Positions 49,656 to 63,680 of a stretch of DNA of 64,000 bases are shown here, piece by piece. The stretch comes from Auanema rhodensis (Eukaryota > Nematoda > Chromadorea > Rhabditida > Rhabditidae), in contig OZ059894.1 in assembly GCA_964057225.1 (NCBI GenBank), positions 9,000,131-9,064,130 on the forward strand. The letters run 5' to 3'. The translations under genes were made by a program, and so were the position numbers. The first letter of the stretch is position 1, and every line of letters begins with the position of its first letter. A model generated the notes under the pieces. The model saw only the letters and a list, made by a program, of their open reading frames with translations, ran no database searches and was not told the DNA's origin.

Positions 49656-51418
49656 CCTTTGTTTGTATTTCAAAACAAAGTTAAAACACATTGTACTATC
49701 GAATGAAAAGATATTTATTTTTTAATTTTCTTAACAATAGCAAGAAGATCAAGATGTATAGATGTAAAACTTTTCCACTTTTTAGTATAAATCGATGAAA
49801 AATCGGACGATATGAACATTTTCTGAGAAAATGCTTTGTTTTTCCTAACTTGGTAACCTAGAGGATAAACAACTTAATTTTTGTTTATTATGCAGACCTC
49901 ATATACGAGAAATGGAAATTTGAGAAACATTGTAAAATAGATATTTTTTTTTCAAAAATTAGATGCATCTCTTCAAACTATTTACTTTTTTTTTCACTTC
50001 CAAAGAAAAAAACAGGCTATTCTTGGAATTGAAGAAATATGTAACAGTAGATTGATTGAGATAAATAGTTTAGTTAAGATAATTCTTTTTTCTTCGTTTT
50101 CTTCAGCAATAATAGCGATGATGATAATCATCATCATGCTTATGAGTAGCAGCATCAGTAGCATCATGCTTTCATCAAGCTTCCCCTTTCCTCTGCTATC
50201 CTCACAACTTCACAGCTGTATATAGATGTATGCGACATGTTCTGCAAAGAAAGATGTGCAATTGCACATCTCCAAGAACATTTCAATTATTTCTTTGTTG
50301 TATATACATATATATGTTATATAATATTTAATTTTACTTTAAAAACGTATAAATAAGTAAAAAAAAAGAAATATTGGGAATATAAAATCATTTGGTAGTC
50401 GTTAGAACTAGCCAATTTCATAATATATTCTCATAAAAATGTCTTATTTCAACGTATATTTCATGGTCATCATAACTCTTTATATGTCGTCTAGTCATGA
50501 ATTGCTCGGAAACTGTGAAAAGCACACAATCTTTTTCATCTGGAGCATGTGTGAACCTCTTTTTATTACAACAGAAACAAAAAGTAATTTTGTCTGTTTT
50601 TTCACTAGCAGCATGATGGCAATTTTTTTGTCATTTCCACGCAGACCAGCTTAATGCTGTCAGTGAAGTCGCCTTTTTCGGTAAGAAGAGAACCAAAAAT
50701 TCGATCAATTATACTGTTTATTTCATTACGAGAGCGGCAATTTCTTTTCAGAATTTGAGAAAAAAAAATGAAAAGGAAGTGAAGTAACATGATTCGCACG
50801 ACAATCATTATGTGGCTGTTTGACGTTAAAGATGAATCAAAACATTCTCTCTTTGAAATCTTCGTGCCAACATCTCATCTTATAAACATTGAACGATAAA
50901 AAATAATTTCTTGAAAAGGAAAAAAATCATCTGTGAGAGCCACTGTGCTCTTCACAACGGATCGACCTTCACCCAAGAACGTCCTTCTCTCGATTGTTGT
51001 TTTCAATGCTTCGAAGTTTATTTTTCGAAAAATTCATCATGATGATTGAATGTTTCACGGAAAATTTTTGAAGATTATCACATTAATAAATATGAAAAAG
51101 CTGACGAACTTTTTTATTAGATTGTGCATGTTTTTCTTTACTTTTCTTCCTTATACTACATTTGAATTGCTTCCTATTTCAATATTTATTTCATGGAACT
51201 CTTATGCTTCTTCATATTCACAGATATATCTCTACATGTTCTTGTTTATCTTTTTGATGTAATTGGAATAATCTTTATTCATGAATCTGAAGAACGAAAT
51301 TTATTTTAATTCTCTATATCTTGTTAGGCCATGACTTCATTAAGTGGTTTCTACATAATATTACTGACACATGATGCATGTGAGGTTGAAGACTAAAGAA
51401 AGAACGAAAGAGAGAAAA

Positions 51419-51463
<45 letters not shown>
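51419..51463 (+). repeat. (GA)n microsatellite
   Basis: Pure GA repeat of about 45 bases, preceded by purine-rich AAAG/GAAA sequence. Confidence 0.95.
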
Positions 51464-51468
<5 letters not shown>

Positions 51469-52665
51469 TAGTATTGTATATTCTCTCAACTTTCATTCCT
51501 ATCTATAAGTGTCTTACTCCGTGTCACATTCCTTCCAACTTCATCATCTATCTTTTCTAAGATCATCCACTCCATCACCTTTCAAATCTTCCTTAAAATC
51601 TCAAAAAGATTGCAAAAAGTTGTTGCTGCACCTTTCATAAATCAAATATAATCCAAATTTTCCCATAACAAACTTTCTCAACTGAACTGTTTTTTAATGG
51701 CTGAATGTCGTGGAAGAAGTTAGTTGCATTGTCCTATGCTGTGCAGAAATTTATTTTTTCAACATACGCTTCTTTGAGAAAGTTGGTTGTTAATTTCACA
51801 GAAATTTAATTATCTTCCTTATTTTTCTCTTCATATGTATCTAATAAAATAAATTTTCGTTGTTTTTTTTTGCTGTTCATCGAAAAAAAAAATTAATTTT
51901 GACAACAACTTTGACTAACGAAAATTTATAAATTTTTTTCAAAAAATCTTTGAAATACATACATAGCATATACTAGATATCAATATCATTGTTATATATA
52001 TATGTATATACAGTTTTACAATGAATATACAGCTAGCTTACACGAATCATTGAGAGATGATCATGAATAATTCTATTTTCTGCTTTTTTTCCAAAAGACA
52101 AATTATGATTAAATTCAATAATTTCTATTCTTGGAACAGCTTATTATGAATTTATGATCAGTACTCTATCATGTTTCAGCAGCTTATGAAATAGTAAGAA
52201 ATATTCATAAAAATGATTTCAACTAATTTTTTCTCAGCTTTACATGATTTTCGATTAACAATTTTTTTATTTATTTCTACTGAACTGAGAAAAAAAGAAG
52301 TTTATTTCATTTTTTTTTCTTTTATTGTATATTTTCATTTTTATCAGTTGACGATGAGAAATACTTGTAACATTGAAAAACAAAAAGAAAAAGATGAATA
52401 TTTATTTAGTTACTTATGCGAATGCGAGTGCTTCTTAGTTTTATGGATCTTTCTTAGATCGTGAATGGCAGAATTTGTCTTAGTTTATGACTTTAATATA
52501 TCTTTAATACTTTTTCTTCCTCTTCTTCTTCACATATTTCAATTTTTCCATCTAAAGTTTTTCATTTTCGTGCGTAAAAAGCTCTCACTTTGATTACGCT
52601 TCCCTTTTGGAATATACAACATGGGTGGTAAAATGTCTGAAACAGCGATATTAAAATTTGAAATC

Positions 52666-52667
<2 letters not shown>

Positions 52668-52700
<33 letters not shown>
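52668..52700. repeat. (GAT)n trinucleotide repeat
   Basis: About eleven tandem TGA/GAT units. On the minus strand it creates an artificial serine run. Confidence 0.93.
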
Positions 52701-52701
<1 letters not shown>

Positions 52702-54649
52702 GAGAGAATACAGATAGAATAAGTGAGACAATATAAGAGAGTAAGAGAGTAAGAAAAATAGTTAGAGATAGAGAAAGAAGTCGGAAGAATGTAAGAGAAC
52801 ATCCACAAAATATTCTTTAGTCACTATTCTTGACATCTATTCTGGTATTAGTGTATATGGCAATGTTATTCCTCCCAATATTTTACACAAGAAGTTTCAA
52901 CTATTCTTTTCTATTTCAACCTACCATACAAGTTCAGTATATTAATTATTTGACGGTGATGCGATGTGATCACATCAATTTCTTGTTATTTACAGAAAAA
53001 AACTCATAAATTTGTGGGAATTTCAATTTTTTTTAGTTAAAATTTCAATTTACATCTTCATTTTCAAGTTCTTCTATTTAAATTAAAAAATTGATAAGTT
53101 TTTTATAGAATATTCCTAATTTTTTTTAAACTTATTTCATATACTTTCTCATAAATTTGGTAGAATATTGAAATTAAAATGAAATTGTAATAATATTCTT
53201 CTTCAAAATGATGATTTTGTGCTTAACAATAGTCGATATACGGTCCGAAATTTAAAAAATCAAAGCTTTTCAAACTTTGAGATAAAAAAAATGTCGAAAA
53301 AAGTTTGAAAAGAACAATTAGATCTGAGGACGCTGCAAAATTTTTCAATAAAAAAAAGAAAAAAAAAAGAAAAAAGGAAAATGATTTTGTGTTCACGGAT
53401 TTGAGGATGGTTTCGTTTACTTCCGTTTCTAGTTTGTTCGACCCCATGGAAGGCAAAAACTTATGAGAGAAACAAGTTCTTTACGTCTTTTTTTCCTGTT
53501 GGGTTGCGGGGGACTTCCTATATTTCAGAATACATCTCTTGAACATTCCGGCTCGAAATGAACAATAGAGTTATATGGATAAGCTCGATGAAGTTGATGA
53601 CAAAAAGTTTTTGAGTATAAGGAAGTTTGAAGACAAAAAGAGGTTGAAAAAGTATCCTCATAAGGTTCACAATGTCCATTATGCGAATTGGGTGGGGAGA
53701 TGAAGATGAGTAGCAAAATGGTTGAAGGAAGAGAAAAGATAACTGCCAGCTCATATATAAGAAATAAGTGGAATATTAGACTTTTATAGTGGCAAGCCTC
53801 ACTCATTCAACACTAATTTTCGAATTTTCATTTGTATTCTCTATAGATGCTAAATCTCCGAACTTGACTTTGAAAACAAACGAGAGGAGAATGTGAGACA
53901 GAGAGAGAGAGAGAAAAAAAAAGATTTTCATAGGCTTCATATCATGAACGAGCTATTCACTTCCGCGATGTTTCGTCTCTGTGCCACGATTGCCGTTGTT
54001 AGAGATGTCTTCATCAGCACCTGCATGTCTTTCGCTCTATCCCATACTTCAAACGGCAAAAACTGCTTTCGTTCCATCCGTCCGTCCTAACATAATCATC
54101 ATTCCGTGAATCAGTATGCAGTTCTACTCCTACACTTTCTCCTGCACTCGTACTCTCTAATACTCTTTATAGTTATAAACGTGTTCTTTCAATAAAACTC
54201 TTGAAATATTTTCAAAATCATGGGCGACTTGCTCTTCGTTTTGACCCTTGGGCTAAGAATCATTAAAATGCAGTTAAATAAGCATGCATAAGACCCATTG
54301 CTCTTTTAAGCTAAGTAAGAAGACAGCGTGAAGAAAAAAGCGAAAAGCACAGTTTGAGAGCGGAAAGAGTTTTTCGGACTTTCGAATAGAAAATGTTTAA
54401 AGCAAAACAGAGACTGCTGATGCAAGAACTAACACGTGCATTTTGATCTCGTTGACTTCTGCTCCGACTGTACTCTGAATACAGTACTTCACGGCTATTC
54501 CGACTTAATCTCAAAGCTCAACATACAATTTGATCTTCTATTCATAAAGCCAAAAGTAGGAAAAACTCAAACGCAAAAGGCCTGAAGGAAAGGTTATGCA
54601 TGCTTTTCCGTACCCTTCTTCTCTTCCTCTCTCCTTTTCTCTCACTTTA

Positions 54650-54673
54650 CCTTTCTTTCGTTCTTTCTTTCTT

Positions 54674-54752
<79 letters not shown>
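54650..54752 (+). repeat. (TTTC)n-(CT)n compound microsatellite
   Basis: A TTTC/TTTCT stretch passes into about 75 bases of pure CT, the longest dinucleotide tract in the window. All overlapping frames with long Leu/Ser runs here are artefacts of the repeat. Confidence 0.95.
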
Positions 54753-54755
<3 letters not shown>

Positions 54756-55614
54756 ACTTACAGCATTATTCGTTTCTTTTATTGTTTTCTCTTATTCCAC
54801 TGCTCCCTTTTAAAATTTTTCTATTTTTTATTTCTTTACACGTTTTAGAACAAGACAATTTTCAATCATGGTGGGCCATAACAGAAATCAAAACATCATT
54901 TACAGCATAAGTTGCAATATATTGTTTTTCATATGACTTACATATACATGTCCGTATGTCTATATATATATATATTTATATTCATATATATTTTTTTTCT
55001 CTTATATCCAAAAATACAAATATACAGAATTTTGATTGTTTTCTTGAATTTTATCTTACAGACATGTATGCGTCTACCCATTTTGTACATATTGTATACA
55101 TATATACTATTTCATTTATGCTAACTATACTTACGTGAACTTTTACGTGAGTCTTTTTTTCATTTCTCCAAGTATGCTAAGCTCAATCCGGTTGCATTCC
55201 CATATTAGCCTGAGCTTTTAACTTATTTTTCCACCTTTGTTCGCTTTTTTACAGATATTTTTTATTCTTCTACATAATATTAATGTAATAATTCTATTAA
55301 ATCATGAAAAATGCAGTGGAATGCTTCAGCCATTCTCTTTTATGCTTTTCACCTCTCACACTCGCAACAAGCTTCCATTGCTACTTTGGCGTAAAAGCGC
55401 TGTCTTGACTGACAGCGCTACTTCACAACCACTTGGATCCTTCTTTGTTCAGATAGTTATTCATAAAATTCTAAAAAGAATTCCTTGTTTCATTTGCTAT
55501 ATTTCTCTCTTCTCCTTCCTCATTCGCATATATATATTCGTGTGTTTGCTCTCTAATCTTCGTCTTTGAGTTTTATCCTTTTTTTTACTATCATAGATTT
55601 TTGGCAAGGAGAGA

Positions 55615-55645
55615 GGGGGGAGGGGTTATAGAGGGGGAGGGGGGG
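55615..55645 (+). other. G-quadruplex-forming motif
   Basis: Four G runs of 6, 4, 5 and 7 with loops of 1, 7 and 1 nt, satisfying the usual G-quadruplex pattern. It is followed by further GGA/GTAGG sequence to about 55680. Confidence 0.75.
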
Positions 55646-56916
55646 TAGAAGAGTAGGATAGGATGGTAGGAGTAGTAGGGTTGAACAAAAGAAGAACTTT
55701 GACTAAAGTTAATTAGAACTCACAAGTACGTTGAGACATGAAAACTTCTTTTTTTTTCTCAAATAAGCGCTTGTTCGAGTAGTTTTGAGATTCAACCGAA
55801 TGCTTACTCGAAACACTGAAGATTGAGAACAACTTCACACACACACTCACATACATACACACACGGCATGATCATTATTCGTTGTATTTATCTAAAGTAA
55901 CATGAGAAGAGATCGATATACAATTGAATTAACACATGTTGACATCTTGAACTGCCCAATAGGTTTGCAAATCATATCGTGTTTAAGTAGTTTTTGCCAA
56001 TGTCTTCTTTGAAATAGAAAAGAGAAATAGAATGCAATCTGATGGAAGAGCAGGAATGGATAAGAGAGAAGCTGGAAGCTTAGAGAGCGAAAGAGAGTTT
56101 CACAAAGCACATCAAGTGGAAAACTAAGACCGTAATCTTCATCTATCTTCAATCTTCGTGTCTTCGACGTGGTTGTCAGCTAGCACAGTCAAGTACTTCT
56201 GCTTCTGCTATTTCTGATTTCAGTTGTGTATACTCTTAGGTTGTTCATATAACGTTTGAACGCGGTTGCAATGACAAGAGGAGAAACACATATAGTTAAT
56301 GACGATTCTCGCTTCTTATCTTTGTGAAAAACTTGAAAAACTTTTTGTTTTCTCTCAAGATCATCCACGTGAAGTATTCAAGCTGTATATATGCATATAG
56401 GAAGTACAACCTATATACTACGTATCAGATTATATGTAACAGAGAGACCAAAGAAAACGAGGTGAAATCGTTTGAAAAGAGTTGGCTAAACGAGTATAGA
56501 AGCTTTTACTAAGCAAATAAATATATTCAACCTTTTCATAGCTAGCCTTATGTTCAAATCTCTTCCAATCATAAGCATCTCAGACCCCAGAATGTTTTTT
56601 TTATATTTTTTTAACAAAAGATTTCTTTTTCTTATATGTTCCAACAAACGTAATGTCCATTGTATTGCCTTAATCTTTGAAAAATAGCATTTTTTGAGGA
56701 ATAATTTAGTCTTTGCGGATATGTCTAACGAGTATAAGCCATAATAACATACATACGTGACAAAAAAAAACAATTGTTAATATACATTCATAGATTTTGA
56801 CTTTTCTTTTTCTTTTTTTTTTCTAATAAGCATGGTTAATGAAGTTTGTGTTAAAGCTAGTTGTTAGCATATGTATGTATGTGTGGATAGAATGCAATGT
56901 TCATATGCTAATGCTT

Positions 56917-56950
56917 TTCACGTGAGAATATTTCACGTTTTTTCACGTGA
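56917..56950. promoter_or_regulatory. triple TTTCACGT cluster
   Basis: Three TTTCACGT units within about 34 bases, two of them extending to CACGTGA. This resembles the CACGTGA-rich cluster at 47224-47266. No gene is recognised next to it. Confidence 0.35.
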
Positions 56951-59900
56951 TTTTCTAGCCATAATCACTTTTTTTTTGTGACGTTGGATATGAACGGTTG
57001 CTTAATCGTTGTCTTTTCTTTAAATCTTCAAATTTTTGACTTCTGAAGTGTGCAATGAGTTTACGTCATGACATTTATTATCCAACTACGATACACATGT
57101 CAATCAATTTGTAAAAATTTTCCCATTGTTTCAAAGAAAATGTTGGCAAAGTTTTTATAAAAAAATATATTTATAATTTTCATATTTTGTTAATTCATTC
57201 ATCATTGCATATCAAGAGATGATCGCTCTTTCACTATTCACAAATCGAAAAATCTGTCTCATTATGTAAAATATTTGAATTACCTTCAGCTATACATGCT
57301 TCCTGAATTGGACAATTAAACATAATTCATTCAAATAATAAAGATTTTTTTGTATATTATACTCATACAAGTAGTCTCATTCAATACTATTTCATGCAAA
57401 AAAAAAAATAATTTTCTCCATTCTTCTCTAATTTTTCATTCAGAAGTTTCTTCTTCAACTTATTCTCAATTTATAGTCTTTATATAGTTTATATGGCAAT
57501 GTAATACTAATATTAAAAAGTAAAAGATACATATAGACTTATTTTCAAAGCCCCCATTTTAATAATTGATTATGCCAGCATAGATAGTCATTCCTTACCC
57601 TGCGGCTTGATGTCTCTCTGTTGTTGTGCTCTCTCTCTCTATGCCAAACGTTCCCTCAGGCAAAAGTTTGGATTTCGATGGTAATTTGAATGAAATTCAT
57701 TATTTACCTTCTATAACTACCAGCTGTTTATTTTGAGTTTTTTTTATTCATTCGTTTATCTGAAAATGATGAAAATGAAGCATATATTCAGATGCAGTAG
57801 GGGAGGTACCATTGGCTACATGTAAGTATATATGAACCTTATTGTAAATAAACTAACTGATCAACGATTGTCTTTGTTTTAGTTTTTGCTGAATATGTCT
57901 TTTTCTATTTTGAGTTTCATACTGATTTAACTGGAAAAGAAAGGAGAAGACCAAATATTTCCATTCCATTTATCCATCATTGAAGAGAAGAATGTATGTA
58001 TGTATGTGGTGAAGGTTCATAGAGCATACAGACTCAACTTCAATAATATATATATAGGAATTCTGAATCACTAGTGATAAATAGAAAACTTTTACTTCAT
58101 TGTATGGTAATATGACTTCATTCCATTTATAATATGTTATGTTATTATAGAACATTGCCAAGTATTCAGTGAACATATAGAAAACATCTCTTTCTCTCTC
58201 TTTATTTCCTTAGTTCTTTCAGCTTTTCCTATTCTTTTTTCTGACTGAGCCTATCATGTATTCCGTCTGTTCTAACTATCTCTTCTCAATCCATAACTTC
58301 TCATTTTCACTCATCACATGAGAAGTCGAACACACAAAAAGCAAAATCTTGATTGAGCCATGTTCGGAACTATGTTCACAACTATGCTACCTAGGTTAGT
58401 TGAATGTCTGTATGACTTTTATGAAGAGAAGACATCAAGCTAAATAATATTTATGAAAGAGAACAACATTTGGAATATTCATGAGTTTGCATGTTAGCAC
58501 ATGGTTTCATGGATAAGTACTCTGATTTGTCATTTTCAAGCTGCATTGTGGTAGACCCATTATTTCATTCTCTGTTGCTTTGCATCCTAAGTAATGAGAC
58601 CACATTTTTTTTCTTTTTCTTTCTTCTTAAACATCCTCATATGACAGCCATGCTCATATATCTGTGTGTGCTATATCTTTCTCTCTCTCTCTATCTCTCT
58701 CTCTTTCTCTCTCTATCTTTCTCTCTGCTTATTCTTCCTTATTTCCTTTACTGATTTTTGAATTCACAAGCATCTCCCTCTATAACTCTTCTTTTAGCAT
58801 ATACATATACGTAAGAGATAGAAATGTATGTCCAGCCATCAGTAATCTCATCCTCAAGATTCTTTAGGATTCACTCTTTGCTGAATTGCCTTCCATTTCT
58901 TAAACTTCGTCTTCATCTGCTTCTCAACTCACATACTACTTCATCTCCAATTTCCTTATTTGCAGTTGAACATGTGCTATTGAACTGGCTGAATAAGCAC
59001 ATTAATCCTTCTGATTGTTTATCAAGTTATGATCATTAATCTGCTTCTTCAAGCTTTGTGTTTCTGATGATTAATGCTGATATTTCAGATTCTATTCTTT
59101 AAATGTCAAAATGACTTTTTTTTTGTTTCGTATGAGATTTTTATAATAACTTTTACTTAAAAATAATTATAAAACGAACATATTCATCATCATTTTTAAT
59201 ATTTATTTGTGCAAAAAAAACTTTTTTTTCATTAATATAAGCAAGGTAATTTGATATTCAAAACGTTCTGCTAATCGTTTGTTCCAATAGTAGGACTAAT
59301 TGGCATTGTCATATACAGATCCGACCTTATAAACGACTTATTTTCAATACTCACTCTAGGAAATAAGATAGAGAGAGGGTGAGAGGGTAAGAGATAGAGA
59401 GAATGGGAGGGAGAGGGAGGGAGAAGAAGAAGAAGAAGGAGAACTTTGGATGTGCAGAACGAAAAAGAGTATATGACAGAGAGAATTTTGAAAAAAGAAG
59501 GATATGTAAATGAGAGAGAAGACTAGAGAGATGTCTGAGAATAGACGAATTGGATAAGCTTCAAGCTCCATAATGATGTCATGAAAGAGAGTTTTAGATC
59601 GAGATTAAAACACAAGAATAGCTCATTTTTCGTTCTACTTAATCAGAACGTCCAAGTAGGTAATGCTATACATGAACATACATACATTAGCATGTCTGAT
59701 TAAGCATAAAGCCTTGAGTTCACGTAAAATCTCTCTGTTTCATCTTCTGCCTTAATCACAATCTCACATTAATTTCTCATAAAATAATAATTAGTTTGAA
59801 GTAAAAAAATTACATAAAAGAACATGTATATCAATATACTAAATACATATACATATACATATGTATATATAGATAAAGGTATTATATGAAATACATTCAA

Positions 59901-61871
59901 CTTCATTCAAAAATCTGGTATATTCTATAGATATCCATAGATGTACATCTATACATGTGCATGTATGTCCCATTATGTAACGAATAGCTTTTCATACACA
60001 TCAAGAACTGATTTCTAATTTCTAATCTTCGCCAATCAGCAATAATCTATTATGCTTTTACGATATATCGCTCATCCTAGCTTTTCAAATTATTCCAAAT
60101 GTTTTTTTTTCCATTTTATTCGAGACTTACATCGATTCCAGACATATTAGTTCATCGAAAGATGAGCAACCTTCCTACACGTGGCATTCCATGTCATAAC
60201 TCTTTGGTTTCTTCAACAGGATTTAGCTCAAAATCCTTATATTCTATTTGATGTTTTCAATATATTACGGAAAACTTTCATACAGCTTCATATTCTTTCG
60301 AAATTTTTTATATTTTTCTCCCTTTTTTTATGAAATAGATATATCAGATGCTTAATTGTTTTTTATATATTTTTACAATTGTTGCTGAAAAAAGCCAACA
60401 AATATTGTACTCCTTTCTTGTCTAACCTTCAAGCTGTGTTTGTACTTATCCATCACTCAAATTTTTTGCTAAACGCACAGTTTTCATGATTTCAACAACA
60501 TTTTTCATTCAGCTTTTTTTTGTCGCAGCATTGTTTTCCAGCGAACATAGAAAGGTTTTTTCTTATTCAATATCAAACAGCATTGCAAAACTTGGCTACA
60601 ACTTATTTGCAATATCTTCTTCTCTTGGCTTACAACATCCTCAAACTTCTGTCGTTCCATTACATTCGCACTTGTGATGTGATGTAAACTTTCAAATTAT
60701 CATTAGCATGTAAAACATGAGAAAACATGTTGAAAGTTAGATTGAACATCTTCTCCATATTCAATGTCTATTTAATGTTTTTTTCTATGAATATGTACAT
60801 ATTTCATATTTTATTGGACATTAAACAACATTACGAGCATATGCATTTGTAATTTTTTTTAAAATCTTTCAAATTAACCTTCAGACTTTTTGAGTAAAAA
60901 GAAAAGAAAACGAGAGAAAGAGGAAGAGAAGGATTAGACAGAAGTGAGATTGACAAAATGAAAAAGCAAACTACATTGCTTACAAGCTCTTAGTTCACCT
61001 AGACTTTCGTATGAAAAATATTGGAAGAAAAAAAGACGTCAAAAGCACGAGTTTCTTCTTTTTCTATGGTGAACTTCATTTTTATATTTTTGTTTTACAT
61101 CTTCCTTCCTCTTTCTCTCATTTACACCTTAACATCGTTGTTCTTATAACATACATGTAGTAGAAGTCGTTGTCTTCTAAGCTGATTTGATCACAGTGCA
61201 TTCAAATTTAATGAAAACTCTTTCAGATCTTAACGTAAACAAGGAAAACTTCCTTATATTTTGTGGTTAAAATTCATATTTGATAAACATCGATGTACAT
61301 ATCCTATTTGTATAAGATATACATGTATGTATGTGTCTTATTTTCTTCAAATCTCGTTTGAAATATTTTTGACAACTTCTCTCTGATCTCAAGCTAAAGT
61401 CTTCTTTCTTTTCGTATGTGCTCAAGAGAAAAAGCAGATTCAAAAAAAAAGGCTTGTTGACAAATTTGTGATACATTGGCTTCTTCCAGGCATAGTTGCT
61501 CATTCGGACATCTTTAGGTTGTTCTCTTCGTTCATTTATTCGTTTTTTTTCTTTTTCCAAAACACATTACTAAAGCATCTCAGTTATTATGTTATTTAAA
61601 CTGTTTTAATCCTTAATACATGTCAGTTTCATGTATTTCTTTACTTTTGTCAATTATTCGCATGTTTCCTCGTCACAGCTGAATCCTAAGGTGTGATGCC
61701 GAGGATTTTGGAGGATGAAAATCTTTTCTATTTTTAATCTTGAACAAGAAAAAAGAAGAAGACGAAGGAGAAGAGAAATTCTGTTACATTCATATACCTA
61801 GATATTCTGTGTTTTTTCTTGTTTTTCTTGAAAATTTGTCGTCTTCATCGACTTGTAAGAAGGAAAGAAAC

Positions 61872-61882
61872 AGGGAGGGAGG

Positions 61883-61936
<54 letters not shown>
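61872..61936 (+). repeat. (GGGA)n-(GA)n compound microsatellite
   Basis: A few GGGA units followed by about 48 bases of pure GA. Confidence 0.95.
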
Positions 61937-61937
<1 letters not shown>

Positions 61938-62529
61938 GTATATATGTATATTAAGAGAGAAAAGTAAGAATGGGAAAAAGATACTGAGATATGTTCTATA
62001 AAATCTATTCGATGTACATGTATATATCCGAATAAAATTATTATTCACATATAATTTAGCGGAAAACTCTCTTTTTCACTTTTCTTTTTGATTAATCTGA
62101 GAATATCCAATGATCATATATTCATAACTATAATACCATCTCATAATAACATTATTATAACTATTTTATTATAATATTACTCTGAAATTTCTATAATAAT
62201 GCGTTGAAAATCATCATCAAGTAATACACGATATATACTATCAAATCTGCATTCCAAATAGTTTTTTCTTCTTCTTCTTCTTCTACTTCCAAACATTTCT
62301 CACTTTTTTCTTTCTCTCCCAACGTTTTGACTAGTTTTATGTAGTTCAATTTACTTAAAAGTATATTGTTTTTAGATAATTGCTGATTACAAAGAAGTAC
62401 ATTTGAACACTTTTCCCTCCATTTTTCTAACTACAATATAAAAATCATTTTTTTAATAATTTATTAAAATTTCTTAACATTTTTGACTACATACATACAC
62501 ATACGTACATGTATGTACATGAAAATCTT

Positions 62530-62632
62530 TTACCAAACCCTCTCTCTTTCACACCGCCCTCCTCTCTTCCTCCCTCCTCCTACTCCCCCCCCCTCTTTTC
62601 TCTTCCTCCTCCCTCTCTCCCTTTTTCTCTCA
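62530..62632 (+). repeat. pyrimidine-rich CT/CCT block
   Basis: About 100 bases almost free of purines, with CTC, CCT and one C8 run. It is low complexity and has no coding content. Confidence 0.85.
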
Positions 62633-63626
62633 AGTGTATGTCTAACAATCCTAACAATAAAATTTTTTTATTCAATTGTGAGAATAGAGATTGAGAACAC
62701 CACCCCACACAATTAGATAAGTAATTATATTTAAAAATAAATAAACTTTTATATATTAAATAGAATAAACTTATTATTAATGTTTTTGTGTTTTTTTTCT
62801 ATTTTAATCAGTTTCTGAGATATAATTTTGCACATTTTCTATCACTTTACTTTCAATTCATTTAACTTTATATATATATGAATTATTAAAATTAATTTAT
62901 GTGTAAAATATGCGTTTGTGATTAAGAATGAGAAATTTGATTAAAAATTAAAAAAAAATAATAATTGGTTTAAATTTAAATTACTTTGAAGTAAAACAAA
63001 AATAAAATTTTAAATAATATACATTAACGAATTAATATTATAATTATAAATATATTTTTTAATCTGAATTATAATTATTTTTATGAATTATTCAATCTCA
63101 ATCACTATACTGCTGTATATAGCTCATCACCAACCTTGACACATTACAAGCATTAAATCTTCTTTTTGTTTTGTTTTTAAAAAGTTAAATTTACTCAAAT
63201 ATTAGTCATATGAGCTAATTCCAGTTATCGAAATATCAGTTTCCATGTTATCTAGCAATATAGAGATATAGTAGATGTATTGCATATGTATATATGAATG
63301 AATGTATCTTTTACATTCAAACCTCTTCTTCTTCTTCTTCTTCTTCTTCTAAAAATTTAAAATTTTATAAATTTATATAGTAATCAACACTCTTTTTATC
63401 TTATAAGATTCAAGAATATTTCAATAGATACTTCCGTCATATTTCTTTAGTTAACGTAGGTATTTGTGGAACACATCAGAAAACAAATTATACGAATAGA
63501 AGAGCAAAAATTAAAATCTTTAAAGCAAACAGTTTAACAGCCCATGAAGATAGAAAGCTTGCTTTGACATTTTCTTCAACATTATCCTCTCTTAATTAAA
63601 AAAATGTAAATTCATTCCAGATTCTT

Positions 63627-63680
63627 GACTTCTTTCTCTCTCTCTCTCTCTCCCTCCCTCTCTCTCTCTCTTTCTCTCTT
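63627..63680 (+). repeat. (CT)n microsatellite with CCCT interruptions
   Basis: CT repeat of about 50 bases interrupted by TCCCTCCC units and a TTT. Confidence 0.9.

Noticed and set aside
54596-54910. 104-codon open frame rich in Ser and Leu
   Set aside because: It is a direct reading of the CT microsatellite; repeats without stop codons give such frames in several phases.
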